Part shown: piece by piece, positions 16,742 through 23,653 of the stretch
Layout: every line of letters begins with the position of its first letter
Position numbering within the stretch: position 1 is the first letter of the stretch
From: Verrucomicrobiota bacterium
GTDB lineage: Bacteria > Auribacterota > JABMQX01 > JAFGEW01
DNA length: 35,375 nt
Direction: 5' to 3'
NCBI GenBank assembly: GCA_016931415.1
Contig: JAFGEW010000041.1
Coordinates: 1 to 35,375 of the forward strand
Translations under genes and position numbers: made by a program
The notes under the pieces: generated by a model
What the model was told of the DNA's origin: nothing
The model's database searches: none
The model's input: the letters and a program-made list of their open reading frames with translations, nothing else

Positions 16742-16811
16742 GGATTCGCTCTCGAGGGCCGCGGGCTAGGTCAGCGCATCCATCCCCATCCGCCCGTCCG
16801 TAAGGACGAGC
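16730..16811 (-). promoter_or_regulatory. attenuator pairing regions 1-3 of the ilv leader
   Basis: Region 1, GCTCGTCC (16811-16804, inside Leu/Val codons), can pair with region 2, GGACGGGC (16799-16792), as an 8-bp stem with one G-U and a 4-base loop. Region 2 extended, GGGCGGaTGGG (16795-16785), can instead pair with region 3, CCCACCGCCC (16739-16730), as 10 bp with one bulged A. Region 3 is also the 5' arm of the terminator. The pairings 1:2, 2:3 and terminator are therefore mutually exclusive. A ribosome stalled on the Ile/Leu/Val codons should free region 2 and favour readthrough. The pairings are seen directly; the mechanism is inferred from known ilv/leu leaders. Confidence 0.75.
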
Positions 16812-16858
16812 AGGCCCACACCGACTAGGAGCAAGATGGAGATGGCTCGACCGTTCAC
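16766..16858 (-). CDS. ilvL: ilv operon leader peptide (30 residues)
   Basis: GTG at 16858 opens a 30-codon frame ending in TAG at 16768-16766. It begins MNGRAISILLLVGVGLLVLT and ends in ALT. Eleven of the 14 residues from 6 to 19 are Ile, Leu or Val, including CTA and TTG codons that are uncommon in this GC-rich genome. AAGGA and AGGG lie upstream at usable spacing. It is located about 24 bases after the predicted transcription start and directly before the attenuator hairpins, exactly where a control peptide should be. Role: sensing charged tRNA-Ile, -Leu and -Val through ribosome stalling. A hydrophobic composition alone could arise by chance; the combination with the competing hairpins makes it convincing. 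The symbol is given by analogy. Confidence 0.75.
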   Translation of the reverse strand: MNGRAISILLLVGVGLLVLTDGRMGMDALT

Positions 16859-16879
16859 TCTGCCCTATTCCTTATCTTT

Positions 16880-16917
16880 GAGGCTGCTTTTATAGCCTCC
16901 CACGCTGTGATTGTCAA
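16880..16917 (-). promoter_or_regulatory. ilv operon promoter with overlapping inverted repeat
   Basis: On the minus strand TTGACA (16917-16912) and TATAAA (16894-16889) are separated by 17 bases, a near-consensus sigma70 promoter. An inverted repeat, GAGGCT (16880-16885) and AGCCTC (16894-16899), straddles the -10 and could be an operator. Predicted start near 16882. Confidence 0.85.
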
Positions 16918-17027
16918 GCAAAATCAGTGCCCAGAAGCCTGCCAGACAGCCAAACCAACCGTTTCCACGGACGTTGAAGGAGGCAGGAACCAAGCGTGTC
17001 GCCAGAAAGAGCAGAGAGGATGCACCG

Positions 17028-17720
17028 ATGAGGCCCCTTCCCTTCACCATGCTCATAGCAGTTGTTGCCGCTCTCATCGTCATCTCGCCGGCTTGGGCCC
17101 AGCGCGCCCCGCGAGGCGACCAGCAGGGCCGCGAGCAGATGGAGCAGCACCTGGCCGAGTGCGAGGTCTGCGCCGAGCTCAACGCCCAGATCCAGGAGGT
17201 CGAGGCCAAGCTCGATACGCTCGACCGCCAGAAAGAGGCTCTGCGCCTTGAGCGGCTCGAAGCCAAAGCCAACGAACTCGCTGCCGCCCACCCGGAGCTC
17301 AAGGACCAGCTCGAAGCGCTGCTGGCGCTGTGCAGAAGGGCCGCCGACCTCGAAAAGCAGGCTCGCGAGACGGCCAACACGACCCGCAACCTCCTCGAGG
17401 GCCTCAAGCTCGATCCCGACGACCGCGCCACGCTCAACGAGGCCTTCGGCCCGCCCGACCAGCGCCCGGCGCGCGACCGCCAGTTCAACCGCTTCGCCAA
17501 TCAGCGCGAGCGGCCCGGCCGCGACCGCAATGCCAACGCCGACAGCCGGATCGCCGAATTCGAGGCCGAGCGCAAGCGCCAACTCGAAGCGCTCAAAGAA
17601 AGCGATCCGGACCTCTATGAAATCACCGTCCAGGAAGAAGAGCTCCTCGCCAAACTCGGCAACCTCCAGAACAAGCTGCGCGAGTCCATGCGCGAACACC
17701 TCCGCAACGCGCAGCAGTAA
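17028..17720 (+). CDS. exported coiled-coil protein of unknown function
   Basis: 230 residues. The signal peptide (MRPLPFTMLIAVVAALIVIS, cleavage after PAWA before QRAP) is followed by a highly charged, almost all-helical chain with heptad-like Leu spacing (residues about 45-125 and 165-230). An Arg/Asn/Asp-rich linker of about 50 residues separates the two helical stretches. One CxxC (CEVC) lies just after the signal and a single Cys (LALCRR) further on. No named family recognised; the overall look is of an OmpH-like or periplasmic structural coiled coil, which is only an analogy. ATG 17028 has GAGAGGA seven bases upstream. It is divergent from the ilv promoter, but no convincing plus-strand promoter was found. 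Confidence 0.7.
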   Translation: MRPLPFTMLIAVVAALIVISPAWAQRAPRGDQQGREQMEQHLAECEVCAELNAQIQEVEAKLDTLDRQKEALRLERLEAKANELAAAHPELKDQLEALLALCRRAADLEKQARETANTTRNLLEGLKLDPDDRATLNEAFGPPDQRPARDRQFNRFANQRERPGRDRNANADSRIAEFEAERKRQLEALKESDPDLYEITVQEEELLAKLGNLQNKLRESMREHLRNAQQ

Positions 17721-17840
17721 GGCTGTCTGCGGGAAGCCGGACGGTCCTCAGCCCGTCGACACGCGACAAGCAGCCTTGCCGAGGCGCTCATCCGGGTGTA
17801 TGTAGCTGCGGGCGCAGACGGTAACACGAGAGGCAAGTTG

Positions 17841-19205
17841 ATGAAGTGGCGCCGCCGCTGGGTCCGAAGGCTATGCTATGCGCTATCGGGAGCCGTGATC
17901 CTGTTCGCCATCGTCGCCCTGATAGCCTTCCGGCAGCTGCTTTCTCCCCCGCGAGCCATTCCCAGCCGCATACAGATGGACTACTCGTTCCCGTTCCCCT
18001 TGAGCATCGACGTGCGTGCTTGCCCTGACGTGCCACGCGTCTTCGAGGCACCCCGAGATGCCCTGCCCGATGAGGCGTGGGGCGAGCGCCGAACAGCGTG
18101 GGCCAAGTCCTACGGCGGTCTCGACCGACTGCCGCGTCCCCTGGAACCCCTCGAAGGAGAGGACCAGGCGATGGATCAGTTGTGCTGCTTCCGGTTCACT
18201 TACCACGGGACGAGGCTCACTGCGTTCAGGGTGTATGAGCGGGCCGACAGGCCGCTTCGGTTCAGGGCTCCCCTGGGGCCCCCGCCAGGCCGCGCACCGG
18301 CGCGTCTGCTCTTGAGGAAAGAGCAGCGGGAGTACTGGCGGGTGGTCAGAGGCGAGGCACGAGTCGAGGGCTGGCTGGCGGCGCTCCCGGCCGGGCTCCA
18401 CCGTATCGTTGCCCAGGACCGCCTCGCCGTCACCTACGAGGCCCGCTTCGCGTACGACGCAGAAGGACGGCTATGCGCACGCTGGGACAGGGCGGCCTAC
18501 CCGGAGGCGATCCCGCCCTGGATACCGCGCCGATGGCGCGCGAGGCCGCTTGTCAGGGGCTCGGCCAAGCTATACCGATACAGCCACAGCAGCAGCAGTA
18601 CGGTCCGAGCCGAGTACAGCGGAGCGTGGCTGCTTGACAGCATTCTCCTGATCAAGGACACCGAGGAGCCGACGGGCAAGAGCAGTCTTCTGCTCAAGTA
18701 CAACAGGGACTTACAGTTCACTGAGGCATGGCTCAATCTCACGGATCTGAAGGACCGAGAGCGCGGCATGGCCTACTACGGACGCGATGGCGGCTGCTCG
18801 GAACCTCTCCTATCGGGCGACTTCTCGAAATGGATACAATACGCGGGTGCCCCCGGCGGCAACGTCGCGGCAAAGGCCTGGTTCTATGATGTGAGGATCA
18901 CCGACGCCGTGTCCTACGATTCTGAGGGACGAGTCGTCGCCGACGAGGACCGAGGCTACGCAGTGAAACGCGAGCAGGTTGCCGATGACGGACGGTGGAG
19001 GGCCACTGCCCGGTACGGACTGGACGGACACCTGATCCGAGCGTCCGACGCGATCGAGGTTCTGAACATCGATGGCAAGGACAGACTGTGGGCTGCGTGC
19101 AGGTTCAACCACCGACGGCTGCTCCAGCGCATTCAGGCGCTCATTCTCGTCCCATCCCACCGTCCGCCGGTGGATGAGGCCTATCGAATGCTCTGGTACC
19201 GATAG
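17841..19205 (+). CDS. membrane-anchored protein, paralogue 1 of a tandem pair
   Basis: 454 residues: Arg-rich N-terminus (MKWRRRWVRRL), one transmembrane helix (ALSGAVILFAIVALIAF, about residues 13-29), then a large extracytoplasmic domain. Its blocks recur in the gene at 19340: IQMDYSFPFP here against ISLDYTPPYP, PDEAWGERR against PDEHWGARA, RFTYHGTRLT against RLTYCGDKLT, and ARFAYDAEGRL against TAYAYDDQGHL. Short YDxxGR-type units recall YD/RHS-like repeats but are too few to call. It lacks the C-terminal helix of its partner. ATG 17841 follows GAGAGG; GTG 17796 is an in-frame alternative. Function unknown. Confidence 0.68.
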   Translation: MKWRRRWVRRLCYALSGAVILFAIVALIAFRQLLSPPRAIPSRIQMDYSFPFPLSIDVRACPDVPRVFEAPRDALPDEAWGERRTAWAKSYGGLDRLPRPLEPLEGEDQAMDQLCCFRFTYHGTRLTAFRVYERADRPLRFRAPLGPPPGRAPARLLLRKEQREYWRVVRGEARVEGWLAALPAGLHRIVAQDRLAVTYEARFAYDAEGRLCARWDRAAYPEAIPPWIPRRWRARPLVRGSAKLYRYSHSSSSTVRAEYSGAWLLDSILLIKDTEEPTGKSSLLLKYNRDLQFTEAWLNLTDLKDRERGMAYYGRDGGCSEPLLSGDFSKWIQYAGAPGGNVAAKAWFYDVRITDAVSYDSEGRVVADEDRGYAVKREQVADDGRWRATARYGLDGHLIRASDAIEVLNIDGKDRLWAACRFNHRRLLQRIQALILVPSHRPPVDEAYRMLWYR

Positions 19206-19220
19206 GAGTGCCAATGCCTC

Positions 19221-19261
19221 GTGCACCCCGTGGTCCCCGTGGTCCCCGTGGTTCGTTTCTT
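19221..19261. repeat. intergenic repeat, copy 1 (three CCCCGTGGT units)
   Basis: Three perfect tandem copies of the 9-mer CCCCGTGGT (19226-19252) lie between GTGCA and a TTCGTTTCTT tail, beginning 15 bases after the stop of paralogue 1. The same layout recurs after paralogue 2 at 20738. Confidence 0.7.
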
Positions 19262-19339
19262 CCTCTCCGCGGCTTGCCACGGAGGGGGATCCGGAGTACA
19301 TACCCGAGTGATGGTTGAGACATCCTCGGGACGGAGCCG

Positions 19340-20713
19340 ATGGCGGCGACAAGGTCCGGACTCAGGAAGGTGGGCCTGCTGATTCTGGTGGCGTTCGTCC
19401 TCTTGCTGTTCGACGTCTTCCTGCTGTTCCGTCCGGTGCTCATCCTGCCCTCGATGGTCAAGAGCCGCATTTCGCTCGACTACACGCCGCCGTATCCGTC
19501 GCAGATCGAGCTGCCCGTCGAGGTGCCCGTGACCATCTCGCCCGGCCAGTTCGGCATGCCCGACGAACACTGGGGCGCACGGGCGGTTCGCACGGAGCGG
19601 CCGGAACCAGAGGATACGCCTGAAGACGGTTTCCTCTCTCGACCGGCATTCCGCCGCCTGACGTACTGCGGCGACAAACTCACCGAGGAGCTTGTGCTCG
19701 TCAAACGCGATCGGACAGCGCCATGGAACAACCCGTGGGCGCCGTGGAGACCGACTGGACTTGGATTTGGCGTGACCTACTTCCCTCCTGACGTTCCGGA
19801 AGGGATGTGGTTTGCATCCCCTCTGGATCTCTGGATTGGGGAGACGCTTCAGCGGCTACCCGCTTGGTTCTGCGCGTGGGCCTTCTTCTGGACGAAGGAG
19901 CCTGTATACAGCACAGCATACGCGTACGACGACCAGGGACACTTGGTCGAGCAGTGGGAAGCCAACCTCTGGCGCCCAACTCGTGGGATAGGCTTGGTTG
20001 GGCCTACTGCCCTGCCCGAGGAACCCAAGGTAAGAGCCACGCGGACGATCTACGACGACCAGGACAAGAAGATCGGCGAGCTTCTGTACAAGGACGGTAA
20101 ATTGGCATACGGCAGACTCGAGGTGCTTGAGACTGGCGGCGAGGTCAAGAGCGAGTACAACATCCACGGGTGGGCGGATGGGTTCGACATCACCGTCTTT
20201 CGCCGTCCGGCAACCCGCAGCGCACTCGAGAAGGGCCTACCGACGTGGTCGGCCAGGTACAGCATGCAGGGAAAGCTCCAAGCCGATGCATCGGGTGTTG
20301 CTGGACAGGGGCACTTCCACAAGGCGGGTCAGAGCGTCTGGACATCCGTCCATTTCGACGCGTCGGGATGCGTTGTCGAGAACGATGCGGGCGCTGCCGC
20401 CCACCGCGGCTACTCGAATGAGAGCGGAACCTGGCACGTCAGCGCCGACTACGATGCCTCGGGCCGACTGACGCATGCGGGGTACATGGGCGCGGCCAGT
20501 CAGTACCGCGCCAACAAGCTGCTCCCGTTCGCCACACAGTCGTACTACAAGCCCAACAGGTGGATCTCGCACCTGTACTTCGACACCTATCCCATCGGCC
20601 CGTTCGGCGTGCTTCGCACCATGCGGCTGATCGCGCTGCTCGTCGCGGGGCCGGCGTTCGGCATCATGCTCGTCTGCCTCATCTCCCACCTGCGCAGTCG
20701 AACCGACCCGTAG
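19340..20713 (+). CDS. membrane-anchored protein, paralogue 2 of a tandem pair
   Basis: 457 residues. N-terminal helix (VGLLILVAFVLLLFDVFLLF), a long extracytoplasmic domain sharing the blocks listed for the gene at 17841, and a second hydrophobic helix near the C-terminus (LIALLVAGPAFGIMLVCLI, about residues 430-448) that paralogue 1 does not have. YDxxG-type units recur (YDDQGHL, YDASGRL, and FDASGCV). ATG 19340 has GGAG four bases upstream. The pair probably arose by tandem duplication and then diverged strongly. No enzyme motif or named family recognised; a surface or envelope role is inferred only from topology. Confidence 0.68.
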   Translation: MAATRSGLRKVGLLILVAFVLLLFDVFLLFRPVLILPSMVKSRISLDYTPPYPSQIELPVEVPVTISPGQFGMPDEHWGARAVRTERPEPEDTPEDGFLSRPAFRRLTYCGDKLTEELVLVKRDRTAPWNNPWAPWRPTGLGFGVTYFPPDVPEGMWFASPLDLWIGETLQRLPAWFCAWAFFWTKEPVYSTAYAYDDQGHLVEQWEANLWRPTRGIGLVGPTALPEEPKVRATRTIYDDQDKKIGELLYKDGKLAYGRLEVLETGGEVKSEYNIHGWADGFDITVFRRPATRSALEKGLPTWSARYSMQGKLQADASGVAGQGHFHKAGQSVWTSVHFDASGCVVENDAGAAAHRGYSNESGTWHVSADYDASGRLTHAGYMGAASQYRANKLLPFATQSYYKPNRWISHLYFDTYPIGPFGVLRTMRLIALLVAGPAFGIMLVCLISHLRSRTDP

Positions 20714-20737
20714 CCGCGCCGTCCCAGCGTCCTCCCC

Positions 20738-20770
20738 CGTGCACCCCGTGTCCCGGTGGTTTCTTTTCTT
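20738..20770. repeat. intergenic repeat, copy 2
   Basis: CGTGCACCCCGTGTCCCGG followed by TGGTTTCTTTTCTT aligns with copy 1 at 19221 (GTGCACCCCGTGG core, GTGGTT, then a T/C-rich tail) but has fewer 9-mer units. It begins 25 bases after the stop of paralogue 2. Confidence 0.6.
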
Positions 20771-20842
20771 TTCATTGGCGACTTGGGGAGCGATCCTCTT
20801 TCCCGCGGCCGGTATGGGCTTCGAAGACGTCCCCGAGGGCGT

Positions 20843-21277
20843 TCATTGGCCGCGGCGGCCCTCGCCCTGGCCACGGCGCGGCTGCCCGTCTTCGATGCGC
20901 TGGCCCGCGCCTTTGTCCTTGCGCGCATAGGCGCGCGGCGACGCTTGCCACGCCACCACGAAGATGACGGCCGCCGCCACGATCACCACGGCCACGATGC
21001 CCCACGTCGTCCGGCACAAGAGCCGCTGCGTGCAGGCCACTACCCACGACCAATGCAGCCAGACGTGGACAACAATCAGGACCAGCAGCGCGAGCGAGAG
21101 CACCATGTGCAGGTCGCCCCAGTCGTGCCGATGCAGGCCCAGCAGCAGTTTGACCTCATACCCCGCGCGCTCGCCCTTGGGGATGACGAACCCGAGAAGG
21201 ATACCGATGAACGCGATGTCAAGCATGAGCGCGGCCAGGACGGCATTGATGATGTAGTTGATGGTGTTCTTCATCAT
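20843..21277 (-). CDS. DUF4405-type membrane protein (cytochrome b561-like)
   Basis: 144 residues with three hydrophobic helices (about 10-31, 55-76 and 91-109). The motif GLHRHDWGDLHMVLSLALL followed by VHVWLHWSW supplies four to five histidines in and around the membrane helices. This is the pattern of DUF4405 proteins, relatives of the heme-binding cytochrome b561/FdnI group. A basic, Gly-rich tail follows. Heme binding is inferred, not shown. Its ATG (21277-21275) overlaps the TGA of the symporter gene as ATGATGA, so translation is coupled; GGAGG lies inside the symporter's last codons. An electron-transfer partner is not visible nearby. Confidence 0.72.
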   Translation of the reverse strand: MMKNTINYIINAVLAALMLDIAFIGILLGFVIPKGERAGYEVKLLLGLHRHDWGDLHMVLSLALLVLIVVHVWLHWSWVVACTQRLLCRTTWGIVAVVIVAAAVIFVVAWQASPRAYARKDKGAGQRIEDGQPRRGQGEGRRGQ

Positions 21278-22656
21278 GGCTCAGTGCCTCCATCAGTGTG
21301 GTCGTTCGCCTGCCCCGACCGGGCTCGGAGCGCGGCGCGGATCTCTTCATGGCGCGTCTTGGTGATGGGGTAGAAGAGCGCGGCGAAGATGCCGAGCAAG
21401 GCGACGCACGCCGGCACGGGGCCGAACAACAGGCGAATGGCCCAGAGCACGGTGAGGCGCGGGGTCGGCGCGGACGGGTTGTAATCGAGAAGCCCCAACC
21501 GCGTGCCGATCAGAAAGATGCCGGCGGCCGCGGCCAGCTTCTGGGCGAAGGTGACAAACCCGTAAAACGTCCCTTCACGCCGCATGCCGGTCTTGAGCTC
21601 GTCATACTCGATGCAGTCGGGCACGATGGCCCAGGGCAGCACGTAGATGGCCGAGATGCCGATGCCCGCGCCGACGGCGAAGATCCAGACCTGCTCGGGC
21701 GCCGACGGCCTCAAGGCGAGCGTGCCGAGACCCACGGCGGCGTAGATGGACATGCCCAGAATGTACGCGGCGCGTTTGCCGAGGCGGGCGCTGACATGGA
21801 CCCAGACGGGGAGCATGACGGCGGCCGTGATGAACGTGGCCAGCAGGACATAATCGAGCACGCGCGCGTAGCGCAGCCACGCATTGAAGTAGATGACAAA
21901 CATGCCCGTGGTCATCGAGAGCGCGACCCACGCGGCCAAGTACATCGAGAGCGCCAGGAAGAACGGCCGGTTGTGCAGCACGAGCCGGAAACCCTCGAGC
22001 ATCGACACACGCCGCACGACGCGCTCGGGATGGCGCTCGCGGCAGCCGAGGAACACCACGAGCGGCCCGGTGACCATGACGATCGCGCAGATAGCCGCCG
22101 CACGCGCGAAACCGGCCTGGGTCCAGTGCGCCATCTCGCCGCCGACGAGCCGCGGCGGCAGCACGGAACCCACCATGACGCCCAGGATCGAGAACACCAT
22201 GCGGTACGACGTGAGCCCCGTGCGGGCGTCGTAGTCGCGCGTCAGCTCCGGGGTGAGCGAGGCGTGCGGCACGGCGACGCACGTGTAGGCCGTGGCATGG
22301 AGCAGGTAGACGACGGAGGCAAAGGCGAACGCATCCCACTTGCCGAACTCGATCGGGAGCAGCCAGATCGCGATAAACGACAACCCGAACGGCACCGCGC
22401 CCAGCAGCAGCCACGGGCGGCGCCGCCCCCAGCGGCTGTGCGTGCGGTCGCTCAGCGCGCCGATCAGGGGGTCAGTGACAGCGTCCCACGCCTTGCCGAC
22501 CAAGAGCACGGCGGCAGCCAGAGAGACGCCGACGGCCGTTTTATGCGCGAGATACGGGAACAGGTAGAGACCGATAAACGAGAAAGCGATGCCGAAGCCG
22601 AAATCGGCATAGCCGTAGGCGATCTTCTCCCGAAGCGTCAGCTCGTCGCGCGCCAT
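21274..22656 (-). CDS. GPH-family (MelB-like) sugar:cation symporter
   Basis: 460 residues with about 12 transmembrane helices. Family-diagnostic motifs of glycoside-pentoside-hexuronide symporters are present: GYGYADFGFG-type start (KIAYGYADFGFGIAFSF), WDAVTDPLIGALSDRTHSRW and GRRRPWLLLGAVPFG. The central cytoplasmic loop and second six-helix half follow. It would import a glycoside, hexuronide or similar solute with Na+ or H+; the substrate is not predictable, and no glycosidase lies nearby. ATG 22656 (MARDELTLREK) is chosen because the predicted transcript start falls near 22697 and the in-frame start at 22695 lacks any ribosome-binding site. It overlaps the downstream DUF4405 gene by four bases. 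Confidence 0.88.
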   Translation of the reverse strand: MARDELTLREKIAYGYADFGFGIAFSFIGLYLFPYLAHKTAVGVSLAAAVLLVGKAWDAVTDPLIGALSDRTHSRWGRRRPWLLLGAVPFGLSFIAIWLLPIEFGKWDAFAFASVVYLLHATAYTCVAVPHASLTPELTRDYDARTGLTSYRMVFSILGVMVGSVLPPRLVGGEMAHWTQAGFARAAAICAIVMVTGPLVVFLGCRERHPERVVRRVSMLEGFRLVLHNRPFFLALSMYLAAWVALSMTTGMFVIYFNAWLRYARVLDYVLLATFITAAVMLPVWVHVSARLGKRAAYILGMSIYAAVGLGTLALRPSAPEQVWIFAVGAGIGISAIYVLPWAIVPDCIEYDELKTGMRREGTFYGFVTFAQKLAAAAGIFLIGTRLGLLDYNPSAPTPRLTVLWAIRLLFGPVPACVALLGIFAALFYPITKTRHEEIRAALRARSGQANDHTDGGTEP

Positions 22657-22703
22657 GCGTCCCCCGCCGGCAGGTGCACCTTTCCCCAAGAGCACTCATG
22701 GGA

Positions 22704-22712
22704 AGTATAGCA
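22704..22712 (-). promoter_or_regulatory. extended -10 promoter for the symporter gene
   Basis: Minus strand TGCTATACT (22712-22704) matches the extended -10 TGnTATAAT at all but one position. No -35 is evident. It would give a leader of about 40 bases. The rest of the 22657-22849 gap shows nothing else. Confidence 0.45.
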
Positions 22713-22849
22713 CAGACGGCCTGCGGCGCGCGTTTCGACCCGCCCGCAACTACTGCGCGGCGTGGGACGCGTCGAGGAGGAAGGAACGAGAGCCGGAAGG
22801 GAGAACAGGATCGGCGAGAAGAGAACCGGAGAGAACGGCGCCGGGGCGA

Positions 22850-23653
22850 CTACATGGTGAACTGCTCGCCGAGGTAGACACGGCGGGCGGTGGGGTCGTT
22901 GATGAGGAACTCGGAGGGGCCGCTGACTTCGACGACGCCTTCGTTGATGATGTAGGCGCGGTCGACGATCGAGAGCGTCTCGCGCACGTTGTGGTCGGTG
23001 AGCAGCACGCCGATGCCGCGCTCGCTGAGCTGGCGGATGATCTTCTGCACGTCGAAGACGGCGATCGGATCAACGCCGCTGAACGGCTCGTCGAGCATGA
23101 TGAAGGTCGGCGAGGTCACAAGCGCGCGGCAGATCTCGAGCCGGCGCCGCTCGCCGCCCGAGAGGGTGTAGGCCTTCTGCCTGGCAAGGTGAACGATGTC
23201 GAGCTCCTCGAGCAGGCGCCGGCAGCGGCGCCGGCGCACGTGGACCGACTTCTCGAGCGTCTCGAGAATGGCCAGGATGTTCTGCTCGACGGTCATCGTG
23301 CGGAAGGTCGAGGGCTCCTGCGACAGGTAGCCCATGCCGAGCATCGCGCGCCGGTGCATGGGCAGGCGCGTGATGTCGGCGCCGGCGAAAGTCACCGTGC
23401 CCGCGTCGGGCCGGGTCAGCCCGACGATCATGTAGAACGTCGTCGTCTTGCCCGCACCGTTCTTGCCGAGCAGGCCGACGATCTCGCCGCGGTTAACCGT
23501 GATCTCGACCTCGTTGACGACGCGCCTCCCGCCGTAGACCTTCACCAGCCCCTTGGCGTGCAACAAGGCGTCGCGCGCCACGCCGCTGCTCTCGACGCGC
23601 TCGACGGACCGTGCGGGCTGCGGATCACTCCGCGTCTGTTGTTCCGGCGTCAT
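22850..23653 (-). CDS. lptB: LPS export ABC transporter ATP-binding protein
   Basis: 267 residues. LptB is the cytoplasmic ATPase that, with LptF/LptG, powers extraction of lipopolysaccharide from the inner membrane. Seen: Walker A GKNGAGKT at 63-70, Q-loop around YLSQEPS (109-115), signature LSGGERRRLEICRAL starting at 164, Walker B FIMLDEP at 184-190, and switch His in LLTDHN. The order, spacing and YLGEQF ending are those of LptB rather than a branched-chain amino-acid transporter ATPase. An N-terminal extension of about 30 residues precedes the usual start and overlaps the lptC-lptA gene by 29 bases. A later start is possible. It is the last gene of the envelope operon; lptF/G are not in the window. 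Confidence 0.92.
   Translation of the reverse strand: MTPEQQTRSDPQPARSVERVESSGVARDALLHAKGLVKVYGGRRVVNEVEITVNRGEIVGLLGKNGAGKTTTFYMIVGLTRPDAGTVTFAGADITRLPMHRRAMLGMGYLSQEPSTFRTMTVEQNILAILETLEKSVHVRRRRCRRLLEELDIVHLARQKAYTLSGGERRRLEICRALVTSPTFIMLDEPFSGVDPIAVFDVQKIIRQLSERGIGVLLTDHNVRETLSIVDRAYIINEGVVEVSGPSEFLINDPTARRVYLGEQFTM

Noticed and set aside
16920-17027. Plus-strand promoter for the exported coiled-coil gene
   Set aside because: No -35/-10 pair at 16-18 base spacing could be found, although the ilv promoter lies back to back.
21298-22710. 470-codon plus-strand frame opposite the symporter
   Set aside because: Arg/His/Asp/Gly-rich antisense shadow of a clear membrane transporter.
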